Below are positions 27,598-38,253 of a stretch of DNA of 64,000 nt, piece after piece (position 1 is the stretch's first letter; each line of letters begins with the position of its first letter). Source of the DNA: Cenococcum geophilum 1.58. Taxonomy: Eukaryota > Ascomycota > Dothideomycetes > Gloniales > Gloniaceae. The position numbers and the translations under genes were made by a program. The notes under the pieces are model-generated. The model had not been told where the DNA came from, searched no databases, and saw nothing but the letters and a program-made list of their open reading frames with translations. The stretch spans positions 1,488,001 through 1,552,000 of the forward strand of contig KV748191.1 of NCBI GenBank assembly GCA_001692895.1, read 5' to 3'.

Positions 27598-27779
27598 AGG
27601 TAGCGGTCAAAAGTTCCTAGCCCCCCTACGCCACCAATGCGCCACTAATAAGCCACTAATTTCTTTCTTAGCGTTCCGAATTAGGAAGGAGGCTAGTATG
27701 GAAGATGGATTTTGGCTCTCTACGACGAAAGTGTAGATATATGATATTATGGTGGTGATATATAGGATTACTGCTTTTG

Positions 27780-28985
27780 CCCACTAGCTAGCCCACTACC
27801 TCGTCCACTACCCCGTCCACCACCTTGTCCACCACCTCGTCCACCACCTCGTCCACTACCTCGTCCACCACCTTGTCCACCACCTCGCCTACTACCTCGC
27901 CGTAGCTTCTTTCCTTTTGATGACTTAGCCTGCTGCTGCTGTAGCTCCTGCTGCTATTGTGGCTCTTATTCGGGCTCAATAAACGTCTTATTGAGTAGCT
28001 CAATTGGTAGGCGGCGTCGTGGGTTTCGTCGTGGCTCCGGAGGTAGAGCTTGAGGTGGTTTGGGAGGTGATTTGGGAGGTGGCTCTAGAGGCTCTTGGGG
28101 TGGCTCTTGGGGTAGTTCTTAAGGTAGCTTATAAGCTTCTTATATCGCGAAGATAGCAGTAAAAGCAGCGCTAGTAGCGCTCTTAGCTACTGGTGCCTTT
28201 TTTAGAGCACGCTGTTGTGGCTTTAGCTGCGGCTCTTCCTCCTTAATATTAGATATATCCTTTTAATTATGCTACGGGACTTAGTGTTCTAGTAGCCCTG
28301 GTCGACATAGCTTATCTAATAAGCCTTCGCGATACTCGTTGCCTCCTTTAAGCCTTATTATCTCCTGTATATGGCAAGGAATCCTCTTAATCTAATGCTG
28401 GATTCGCTATTACTCTAGCTCCCTCTATGCTTTATACCAGGCTTTCTTAATAGGCTTTTAAGCTATAAAGGCGCCCTTCTTAGTAGTAACTCTCTTAAGG
28501 TGTGGCCATACTGGCTCTATTATATTTATATTGGGCGAATTACTACACTAGGTAAGGCGTTAAACTTCTGCAGCGCTTATTAAAAGGTTATAATACTTAG
28601 CAACGTAAGAGGGAGCCTTATCTTCTTAAATTAGCGTATTTAAAAGATTCTTTTGGTAAGCTTAAGCTAACAGAATTAGCTTTAGTGTGAGGATAAACGT
28701 TATATAGCGATACTAATTAACTTTTTTGCCACTACCTCTTATAAGCTTGCCGTGACTTTTATCCTATTTCTATATAGGTTTCTTACCTGCAAGATTTCAA
28801 ATTCCTATTCTTCTTATGGCAGTAGTAAGCTCCCATTCTGCTCTTACAATAGGTTTAAGTTTAGCGTTAATTCTAATAAGATCAGCTGTTGTAGTAGCTT
28901 GTTATTGCATTATCTTAGGGGTCCAAATATAGCAGGGGCCCTTCCTGTAATATAAGAAGCTGCCCTAAAATATAAACTCTAAATA
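27780..28985 (-). mobile_element. Tc1/mariner-type transposon, decayed DDE_3 transposase with PQ- and RGG-rich tail
   Basis: Minus-strand translation gives the C-terminal catalytic half of a fungal Tc1-like transposase: EDKAPSYVAKY (second catalytic Asp block, about 28,620-28,590), then NSPNINIIEPVWPHLKR at 28,495-28,541 (family NSPDLN.IEP.W), KRIPCHIQEIIRLKGGNEY near 28,360. In the same frame it runs on into a long tail with PPQEP/PPKSPPKPPQ repeats (28,140-28,050), a Q-rich run (27,960-27,930), and an array of RGGG/QGGG/RGSG units (27,900-27,790). In-frame stops interrupt it, several of the TAG/TAA type expected from RIP of CAG and TGG. The N-terminal DNA-binding half is absent; to the right the sequence turns into a Copia fragment. 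Confidence 0.75.
27785..27905 (-). repeat. Minisatellite coding an RGG-type repeat in the transposase tail
   Basis: About nine imperfect 12-15-base units CCACCACCTCGT on the plus strand. In the transposase frame (minus strand) they read as alternating R-G-G-G and Q-G-G-G, an arginine/glycine-rich box like those that bind nucleic acid. In another frame they read VVDEVVDE, which is taken as a shadow. Confidence 0.7.
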
Positions 28986-28989
28986 TCCT

Positions 28990-29470
28990 TTCCACTAAGG
29001 TCTTATTGTAGATCTAAGAAAGCGTTCTTCTAGCTGCCTCTATACGCGATAGCCTCTAAGGCGATAACTAAGAATAACTAAGGTTTTATTGCTCTAGATA
29101 ACGTTTATCTAATCCTAGATTATCCATTTAGGTGGTTATCCTTTTACTGTAAAGCTTTACTCTATAGTTAGTACAAATTCTAGTAATTTTAAGGTCAAAT
29201 TTAGTATAGATTTAATTATAGTACCTTTATAGGATACTAAACCACTCGTTCTTTATATAGATGGTATAAACTATAGTAAACCTTATATAGTTATTGGTAA
29301 AAGATATAGTATATCTTTCGCCTTTAAAGCCAACGGGGGTAATAGGTCCCACTAGATCTATATAAATAAATAAAAATAGTTATATAGCTTATTCCTAGGG
29401 TGTTATATTATACCTCTTTTTAGCTTTAGATTAAGCGTATAGCTTATAGTATTTATTACTAACGTTATTG
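28990..29470 (-). mobile_element. Ty1/Copia integrase fragment (fossil)
   Basis: Minus-strand translation shows part of a Copia-type integrase core, with the region just before it. It is only about 480 bases long, flanked by the Tc1-like fragment on the left and unrelated repeats on the right, so it is a fragment and not a whole element. It is on the opposite strand to the larger Copia fossil that follows and is broken. Confidence 0.65.
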
Positions 29471-29489
29471 TATAATTACAGCACCTGTC

Positions 29490-29575
29490 GTACCAACCGC
29501 GTACTTACGCGTTCGGTACGCCAAGTACGCGTTTACGCGTTCGGTGCACTAACCACCCGCTTACGCGTCTAGTGC
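29490..29575. repeat. Three imperfect 30-base repeats around TTACGCGT
   Basis: The run CGCGTACTTACGCGTTCGGTAC recurs as GTACGCGTTTACGCGTTCGGTGCAC and CCGCTTACGCGTCTAGTGCAC. The patch is CG-rich in an AT-rich block. It lies between two retroelement fossils; its origin is unknown. Confidence 0.5.
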
Positions 29576-29599
29576 ACTTCTAAAGCACTAACTAATTAG

Positions 29600-32500
29600 G
29601 GGGGAGGCGTATTAGTATATAGACTACATAGTCTGCTTTATATAATCGACAGTTACTATTATCTAAAAGAGTATACAATACTATACGTATTTCGTACCCC
29701 TAGATCTAACTCACTCGTGCTATTAAATTAGTACGAATACTAATTAGTAAGCGCGCACAGATTAGCAATTACTTAATACCTCCTATTAAGCAATATATAC
29801 GATAGCAACTACCTATTTAGACTCCTAGTATAACCTACTAGAAGGTTAGAAGTCGGGGATTACGGACCTATTACTAACTCTATATACTTATTTAAGTCTT
29901 AGTACGGTTTACTAAAAGTTTATAAACGCGAATACAGACCTTTACGGAACCCCCTATCCTTAACCCCCTTAATCCTTAAACCTCTTTAGACCTTACGGAA
30001 ACCTCTTACCCTTCTATAAACCGTTACGGACCCGTTAATCGCCTTTACGGACCACTATAAGACCTCTCAAACTATTACGGACCCGCTAATCGATTTTACG
30101 GACCGTTATAAGACCTCCTCCACCCGCTACAAGCTATTACTACCCACTATAGCTTATATAGATATACTACGCTATATAATATAGCAGATATAACTAAGCA
30201 AATTAGTAAAGGTTAAAAGAAGTAGAGTTAGGGAGTCGACCTTACGTCTACGGACGGCGTTAACAACTATATTAATTTTAAAATCCTTAAATACGGATAC
30301 TATAAGCTTCTAAATAACGACCTATAGGAGTAATATAAGGAAGACTTTATAGACTTTACGGAAGCTATTTTTAAGGCTTGCAACCCTACTACTATCTATA
30401 ATCTACGAACCCTTTTACATTACTAAGGTGTATAGGTTAAAAAGAATAAACGAGTTACTGTTATATAGTCCTTATACAACATAATATAGGAGGAGGACTA
30501 AACGGAATAGACTAAAGAGGAAATCCTAGACTAGGTTAAAGCCACTAATAAACCCTTTGCTTCTCCCAAACTTAATAGTATTACTAGCCTTATACCTAAC
30601 CTACTTAACTAAATTCGTTCTATAAACCTAAGTGGTTTTAGAATTAATCTTATAGGCTAAAGTATACCTAGTACCTAAATTACAGACCGTAATACCCCTA
30701 TAAATTAAATTACGGACTAAACCCCTTCCGTTATTTAAGTTATAAATCCGCAAACTACCTAAGTAAAGACTTACGATAAGGAGCTAGCTAACTTAGCTAA
30801 GCTCTATACTAATAAATCTAAGTACAGCGGTGAAAACAATAACTTTAACTTTAAACTAACTATCTTTACGGACCTCTATTAGAAGGCCAATATTCCTAAA
30901 TAGGAGTTTAGCTAAGCCTACTCTACTATACTGCGCGGCCTAGCACTTAACCACTACTACACCAACCTTAAGAGTAACCCCCTTAGTGTCCCCTTTAATA
31001 AGCTATATAAAGCTATATATAACTACTTTAAAGGACCGGAATATAAGCGTAATATCCTTACCTAATAGAATGCGACTAAGTTATAGACCATAATGGACAA
31101 AAACACTAAAAAATTGACTATAGAGTGCCTACAAATCCTTATTAAAGACCTCCGCTACCTATAGCACGGTCTTAATATTAAGCTTTAAACAGACGACTTC
31201 CTACACAATAAACTTATTACGGCTTACTAGGAAATAGAACCCTATAAATACGCCTATTATAAGCCCGTAAACACTATAGCTGGCCTTATTAACGATTTAC
31301 GGTCCTCTATTGCAATATATAAAGCCTTAAACCCACTAGGTAGTACTTAAGCCTTTATTATAGACCTACAAAATCCATAAACTGACTTAGATGCCTACTT
31401 TACGGACCGCCACTACCGCTAGTAGCACCCGTATCGACCAGGTCCTACCCGTAACCCCTATAATAACTCCTATATAAAAGTATACCCCCGCAGACAAACC
31501 AATTAGAGGTGCTTTATATGTAGTAAGGAAGGATATTAGTCTATAAGGCATACCTAGGAAAAACGCGATAAGTCTAAAAGGAGATTTAATAGATAAATTA
31601 ACTAGTTTATCTTAGACTACGAAGGAGAGGAAGTAGAAGAGTCTCTTAATAAGTTAATAGAAGCCCTTATAATTAATTTTAACTTAGATACTTAGGAATA
31701 GGAGACTTTAGAGACGTTTTTAACTACTTTTAGACCTTTTACGGACAGCTAAGCCTTTAATATTACAACCGTATTAGCCGACCGCTCCTTTACACACTTA
31801 ATTACACCCAAAAACTAGCCTATAAGTATACCCGTTAAACCTATTACGGATGTTACGGACCGTAAATAGGACCTATTTGCATATATTACCATAAAACGCT
31901 ACACCCCTAAAGAATTCTATGGCGTTATAATCGATATAGGTACCTTTAAGAAGTCTACTATAGGTTACGGACAGTACCTTATATATAAGACCACTGTAAA
32001 TAATAATACGGATATTAATACTATGTAAACTAGGGCCGTAAACGTCTAATTTGGCATCAGCTTAACTACATTAATTAGATTAGTAGTAGTTAAGACCCTA
32101 ATTAGCCTAGTTAACTTCTATATAGTAAAAGCAGACACCCCTTTTCTACTCTGTCTTGCGGATATAGATAGGTTATAGGTTTACTATAATAATGTTATAA
32201 ACACCGTAATTAGCCCCGTAACTACCCTAGGAAGTAAGTATATTACCCTACTAATTATACGACGATTTAGACATCCGTTCCTTATATAGGGAGAGACGTT
32301 ACAGACCTATATTTAGAAATCTTTTAACTATAGCCCGTGCTACCTTACTAGTACTAAAATCCACCGCCTATACCGCCGTTTTAGCTATCTGTTAGCCGAA
32401 AAGCTATATAGAGTCCTTAAACGCTCTAGACACGACGATATTAATAGGAAGGTAATTAACCACCTAACTAAATACTGCTCCTTTTGCTAGAAATACGGAC

Positions 32501-33715
32501 ATTTCCTAGGCTGATTTAAGTTCACCCTTTATAAGGATCTTAATTTTAATTACTTAGTGTACGTAAATATTATATACATTAACGGCAGCCTAGTATTATA
32601 TATAATTAATAAGGTAACCCACTACTAAGCCACCCGTTAGTTGTAAAATATATCTGCAAAATATACTTAGGACACTTTACGGACCTACTAGATTAATATA
32701 TACCTTAGACCTCCTAAGTATATTACCTATAACGCTAGAAGGAACTTTATTAGTAAGGAATTCCAATAATACGCTATGGCTATAGCTATTTTAATAAAAG
32801 CTATTCTAGTTAAGGCGTATTAGTCTATTAGGCTTATTAAGCGAGCTTACCTAGCCCTATAGAGAGCTTATTAGATCATTATAGACGAGTATAAGGATAT
32901 TTAAAAAGAACTAGCTTTATAGATGGCTGTAAAAGCTGTTAATAATACCGCTAGCCCTAACGGATTAGTACCTACCCTTTTAGTTTACGAAGTTTACCTA
33001 AGGATAAGTAACCTAGGCCCTTCTACCCCATCTATTATGGAACGAGCAGCTATAATACGGAAGGTAATGGCCAAAATAGTCAAATTACGGGCTAAATAAA
33101 CTATTAATAATGTTTTATACTACCGTAACGGACCTAATACAACCTTAGTATATAACCTCCCGCTTAATTCTAAAGTCCTTATATAGCGTAAGAGCGGCAA
33201 TTAGACTAGACCTTATCTTCTACTAGCTGTAGAAGACGAAACGTACTATATATAACTCCCTAGCGAACTAACTAACTTTAAAAGCACGTCCGTAAAACCC
33301 TACTTTTAGTCTAAAAATACCTATACCGTTAAACTAGACGAACTAGAAGTACCCGCTAAACTAGATAAACTAAAAGCACCTCTACCTACTATAGAAGTTC
33401 CTTAGAAACCTACTAAACCTACTAAACCTGCCGTAAAGTGTGGCTAAGGACGCCCCCGTAAGAACCCTATAATAGAGAATTACCTAACTTCCGTAGGTAT
33501 ATCCGCAAGGCAACCTCTGCCTATAGATATATTAGTTCTAGTATAGGAAAACCCTTTTACGAACTTAAGACGTAAAGAGATTAACGGACTACTTAAAAAG
33601 GGCGTCTTTGCGGTTATAATAGAGAAAGACATCCCGTAAGGCGTCCGTATATTTAACTTACGCTTTATTAACAAGATTAAGCACCCTAGTACTAATAATA
33701 ATAAATTCAATTTAC
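29600..33715 (+). mobile_element. Ty1/Copia LTR retrotransposon fossil, 5' part, truncated in reverse transcriptase
   Basis: Plus-strand translation gives gag (about 30,200-31,600, with a zinc-knuckle-like site near 31,510), a protease-like region near 31,920, integrase with zinc-binding and core parts from about 32,340 to 33,100, and then the beginning of reverse transcriptase up to about 33,715. The order protease-integrase-RT marks it as Copia. A 5' LTR may lie within 29,600-29,850, but no second copy is present to prove it. The 3' half is missing. It is heavily AT-shifted and broken in many places. Confidence 0.75.
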
Positions 33716-33959
33716 CGCCCGTCCTAGTCCCCCTAGTGGGTCCACGCAGGCTAATACCTTCTATAGGAAAAACTCTAACTTAGAGAAAACCCCACCTTGG
33801 GCCGCGTTAGAGAGATGGCAGCGTTCCAACATCGAAGCGCCGGCGGCTCGCCTTCTACCTGCCTTTAAGTCTGCATATTAAGCCAACTAGCCGCGCTTCG
33901 CAGACAATCTCACTCTACCCCCTTCTTTCCTTATCCTTTTACCCTTATTCTTTTACCAG
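33716..33959. other. Less AT-shifted segment at the Copia/LINE junction, unassigned
   Basis: The composition changes abruptly to normal GC here. Nothing coding was recognised. It could be the 3' untranslated end of the minus-strand LINE or a separate small insertion; no terminal repeats were found. Confidence 0.3.
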
Positions 33960-36440
33960 TCCTCTAGGCTTTAAAAGGGCTGATATCCACTTATATCCTC
34001 TATATCTATTACCTTTACTACTTAAAACTAGGGTAAAATACCTAACTATACTAGCCATTTTACTGCTACTTAGGCGCTTTCTTTATTATTTAAAATATCC
34101 TTAAGGCGTTTAGAGGCGCATTTTGCTATAAAGTCCGCCCTTTAGTAGTATGGACACTAGAATAGTATATAGTAGACTATCTACCTTATTTAGCCATATT
34201 TGCACTATCCCTTACATTGTTGTTTACGTCCTATAAATTGTGGCCCGTGCGTGCCAATCAATAAGCTGCATTCCCAGGCGGTCAATCGTTCTGCCGCATC
34301 ACCAAAGTTTTGAGCTGCCTCCGCGCCCGCGCCCGCGCCCGGTAAGACCTAAATTAAAACCTCTACTTCGCATCCAATAGCCTGCAATTATAGAGCGTCG
34401 CGGCGGTCAGTCAATTAACTCTACAACTAGCTCTATAATTGCCAATCGCGTCAACAGATCTACTCGTAGAGAGCCCTCAGCATTATGGGCTCGCACTTTG
34501 ATGTTCTTGATCTCGCGCACGGGCCACATTTTATATCACATTAACAATGCAAGGGATAGGAGAACCGTTAGTATATTAACGGATACAAGCTATATATTAA
34601 GCCCTATTACCTCTATATAAAGGAGAAATAGTACTATAGCCTCTACTTTTATTAGGCCTTTATATAATAGGATTATAGGTTTCCCCTATAGGGTCTTCTA
34701 TATAGTTTCTATACGGTCTTTAGCCTTTACCTACTATTATTATTACCATTCTAAATCTACCCATTTTGCGATAAAGGTAGTTGCCTACCTTTAGTACTAG
34801 TAACCTCCTATACGGTAGCGGCGCTCTACCTACACTCTATTAGCGTTCTACTAGCTACGCTTACGGGGGTTTATTATAGCTTTTTACTCTATATAGTCCT
34901 TCTAGTACGTAAGGAAGCCTTATATTTTATTTTTATAGTTTTTTACGCGTTCCCTAAGCGCTTCTAATAGTATTAGTAGCCATTTTATTTTTTACTAGCA
35001 CTTTACTAATATATTCTAGATACCGTTAAGTACCTCTACTAATTCCTTTTCTACTCTATTAGAAGCCGTCTTAGCAGCTCTTTAAAGGGCTGTCGTTTTA
35101 ATATAGAGTTAGATTAGGGGAATAGCCGCTTCCTTCTCTATTATAGCTATTAGTGTTCGCTAATATGCCCCTATAACCCTACGGAGACACTAGTTCTAGA
35201 CTTTCTATAATAGTTTAAGTAAGCTTTTCGCTAGCGTTCCGCCGTTATCCTATACTCCCTATACTTAGGCGCTATATAGCATTACTAGTCAGACGGTGGC
35301 TGTATATAGGAGGCGTAAGCGGCGCATTAATGGGCCCTATATAGATGCGGTGATCCTTAACATCGCTTTAAAGGCTACTAAGCCCTTACTTACGGCCTTT
35401 TTAACCTATTCTTTTTATTAGAGCTTAGGGTCTACCTAGATCCCTAAAACTCGCATACTAGTTTTCTAGGGGGCTATCTCGCAGCTGGCGATATACACAG
35501 TAGACGCAAGGTCTACGGTAGTATAGCGCTATTACCTTATAAAGTGCATAAACTGGTACTTTTTAGGGGCGAACGCCGCCCCGTGTTAATTTGCCTATAT
35601 AGTATAGTAGTTATAGGCAGCCTCTAATTATTAACAGTTCTCTACTATAGAGTCCCCCTAGGTAATAAGGTTTATATTATTTATAAAGCCAAACCCTAGC
35701 GTGCCGCTATTAGGGCGCTAAAATTCCTCTAACAGCTCTAATATAAAAAAGAGGAATAAGATTGGTAATAAGGGTAACCCCTAGGGGATGCCTATCTATA
35801 TATAAATCCAGTTGCTCTTATATCCTATAAACTTAATACGGGTTTTATATACTATTAGGAAGCTTTATATAAAGTCTATAAGCTACTTTAGAAAGCCTTT
35901 TCTTTTTAGAATATAGAGGAGCCTTTTATAGGAGATATTATTAAATGCCCCTACTAAGTCTAGGCTTAGCATTAACACCACACACCTATAGCGCGTTCGC
36001 TACGCCGTGTATAGCTATCTCTTAGTTATATTTAATATAATCTACTACATTCTTTATAGCTTCTGTTTGGCGTTTAAGACGCATAAGGGTCTCTTCTAGT
36101 TTCTTTCCTAAGGGCTATTTAAGGGCAGTTTTAATATATTTTAACACTAAATCGAAGAAGGGCTTATATGCCCTATACGGGAGGGCCTTCCCGTCCAATT
36201 TTTTATACAGCGGAGCACCAAATTTAAGGATTTTAGCGATTTTAACCGTGATATTTTAATCATGCGCGTTGTCGTTTAGGTTAACGCGTCCTACTTTAGG
36301 CCAACAACCCTTTTTTTTTAGCCATTTCTGGGTATCTTATGATAGCTAGAGGGCTTGCGAGAAGTATGCAGCTTAATTTAGGACGCTAGGCGTTATAGTT
36401 ATAGAGTTATTTTAAAATTTTCGTTTTCGCAAAGATTGAT
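33960..36440 (-). mobile_element. Tad-like LINE (non-LTR retrotransposon), 5'-truncated and decayed
   Basis: Minus-strand translation between about 36,030 and 35,430 is a non-LTR reverse transcriptase of the Tad1 type: a LSLDLVGAFNNISYKRLL block (family SLD..GAFDNV.H..LL) near 35,965-35,910, a GLPLLPILFLFFI block (QGSPLSP.LF) near 35,790-35,750, a GFGFINNINLI block (the F.DD position changed to NN) near 35,690-35,655, and a HGAAFAPKKYQFMHFIR block (FAP.K...HF.R) near 35,590-35,540. The catalytic Asp pair is lost and TAG/TAA codons are frequent, so it is dead. Endonuclease and ORF1 are missing at the right (5') end, as usual for truncated LINE copies. A MITE sits inside at 34,205-34,559. The 3' end is not defined. 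Confidence 0.75.
34205..34559. mobile_element. GC-rich MITE nested in the LINE, 355 bases, about 50-base inverted ends
   Basis: The left end CTATCCCTTACATTGTT and the following 30-odd bases match the reverse complement of the right end CTATCCCTTGCATTGTT; both arms go on to TATAAA-TTGTGGCCCGTGCG and TATAAAATGTGGCCCGTGCG. The interior is normal GC and includes (CGCGCC)n near 34,320, in sharp contrast with the LINE around it. No coding capacity. No convincing target duplication was seen, so the superfamily is open. Confidence 0.7.
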
Positions 36441-37310
36441 GTTTTTTCTGTCACCCCCTTGTAAACGGGTTCGCTTATTTTTAACTACTTGGCGTACTTA
36501 GCATATTAAGTGGTTTACTAGTTTTAAAGGGATATTAAGACTTATATATAGTAAATGAACTTATAAACTTATAAAATAGAAAGACTAAAGTCTTTTATAT
36601 AATAAAATATCATTAAGGATTTATAAAACTTGGTAATAACTACTTGGTAATAGAAAATAGGCTTAATTAGGCAAGTAACTGGTTTAACTGGTTAACCGGT
36701 TCGCGAACTAGTTGGACCGGTTGGGTTTGGAGGTCAAATTTGTAACCAACCGGACCAATTACATCACCGTAATTAACTTAGGAGTTTACAGGGTTACAAA
36801 GGTGTGGCAGTGCCAGCCGCTAATTAGCTCAGGAGTTTGCAGGAGGTAAGGTGGATTTTCTCTCCGAGGGTCTAAGTTAACTAAGATAAGTCTGGGGGTT
36901 GTCCTAAGGGCAACCTGAGGTGACCGCAATAATATCCCTTATATCTATACCTTTTTAGATCCAACGCCAACGCCGATTACGTTCCTAGACACGCCGGAAT
37001 ATAACGACCGATACTCTAAGGGCGGCTACACTAAGTTCTCGGAAGTATATATTACCTATGCTCTATCTAAACCTAGAGCCTAGCCTTAATATCAAGGATT
37101 TGGGGGATCTATAATACTTAGTGTTATATATAAAGCCGTTAATGCATTAATAGTAATGGTACTAATTTTAGTGTGAAGATATAAGCTAGTGGTGTCGATC
37201 GATATATTGAAAAGTGCCTTGCTAATACCGAGTGTCTGTAGGCACTTGCCACCGCTTGCATCCCAGTTCCAATCGAATGTGCCGCCGCCGAGCAGCAACA
37301 TTGGCCTCCT
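36441..37310. other. Transition zone with inverted repeats; no gene recognised
   Basis: Composition shifts here from RIP-like to normal. At 36,713-36,757 GGACCGGTTGGGTT is followed after a short loop by AACCAACCGGACC, a near-perfect hairpin, and just left of it lies the palindromic AACTGGTTAACCGGTT. Two related strings, TTAACTTAGGAGTTTACAGG (36,775) and ATTAGCTCAGGAGTTTGCAGG (36,823), form a short direct duplication. At 36,960-37,080 an open plus-strand stretch (DPTPTPITFLDTPEYNDRYS and so on) ends at TAG; it looks like a broken coding piece but the family is unknown. Confidence 0.4.
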
Positions 37311-37800
37311 TATACCCTCGGCCGTATCGCTGAACATAATGTCGTTATTGCCTGTCTACCAGCAGGCCAGATGGGCCCTGCATTTGTTGCCGTCGTTGCC
37401 ACTCGGACGCAGTTAACATTCCCTCCCGCTCGATTCGGCCTGATGGTCGGCATCGGCGGTGGGGTACCAAGCCGGAGGAAGACATACGACTTGCTAATGT
37501 TGTCATAAGTTAGCCGTGTTGTCAGCACGGAGAAGCGGTGCAGTATTATTTTGGGAACTGGAGCGGGTGAGCGTCCCGCACGGATAGGCTCCCTCAATGC
37601 GCTGCCATCAGTTCTGCTGCAATCGTTCGCAATCAAAAAGGAAAAACAATCTTTCGTCACATCTCTCCGCGTTCAGCCACATCCCTAAATTCGCGCACGA
37701 TAAATGCTGGTTCCGATATCCTGTTCAAGGCAGATTATAATCATATGGGGGAATAAGGTGCGATGGATGCAGGGTGCAAGATGCAACGTGGTAATACAGG
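37311..37800 (+). pseudogene. Orphan fragment of a PNP/UDP-phosphorylase domain of fungal NLR type
   Basis: From 37,311 the plus strand reads YTLGRIAEHNVVIACLPAGQ, then FGLMVGIGGGVPSRR near 37,432-37,475, the phosphate/ribose-side glycine motif of the nucleoside-phosphorylase domain found at the N-terminus of many fungal NLRs. The frame then meets a stop; further pieces of the same domain follow in other frames (QYYFGN near 37,540; SDILFKADYNHM near 37,713-37,748, a block seen in one subfamily). N-terminus, catalytic Asp region and all of NACHT are missing. It is on the strand opposite to the nearby complete PNP-NACHT gene and is not a simple copy of it (for example GVPS versus GAPS and the extra DILF block). 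Best read as the remnant of a second receptor gene. Confidence 0.7.
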
Positions 37801-38253
37801 GTTATCGGACGCAAGGTTTAATTTATCATCTCCAGCTTCTTCCTTCTAGGTTCCCACTTCCTCCCTTAGAGCCCTAACTTCTCTTTTCAAGGTTCCAACT
37901 TCATTTCTCAGCGATCAAGTCTCTTCCTTGAGCGTATTGACTTTGTTCTTAACGTTGTTCAATTCCGAGGGACTCGATCGTTGTTTTCAGATCGGCAATA
38001 AGCCACCCTACTTCGTCAATATGCGTGCCGCTGCTATCTTTTGTTCCCCGTTGGAAGGACTAGTCTCTTGCTCGCTACGCCTCTCGTGGAGAGAGCTGGT
38101 GGTAGCTCCCTGGTGGGGTCTCCAGCGGGATTTCCACCAGCGTTGAGGCGCGATTCGCTTGTAGCTATTCGGCCTCACGCGATTGACCGAGACGCGATTG
38201 ACTGAGGGGTTTGGGCTCACCTCTCCTTGGTAGAGGTAGTGAGTGGGAAGTGA
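37801..38253 (-). other. Possible coiled-coil coding remnant downstream of the receptor
   Basis: Minus-strand reading of about 37,990-37,845 gives ELNNVKNKVNTLKEE then SLRNEVGTLKREVRALREEV, a clear leucine heptad pattern, interrupted by stops. A short open stretch, 38,220-38,008, lies upstream on the same strand. No start or splice pattern joins them convincingly. It could be the decayed 3' end of an older version of the receptor gene or of another gene. Confidence 0.3.

Noticed and set aside
1-36900. Starship giant mobile element
   Set aside because: No DUF3435-type tyrosine recombinase and no preserved cargo genes were found; the content is explained by stacked ordinary transposons.
1-36900. 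Centromere
   Set aside because: AT-rich, RIP-hit retroelements would fit, but the block is short here, adjoins active-looking genes and has no feature that tells a centromere from any repeat island.
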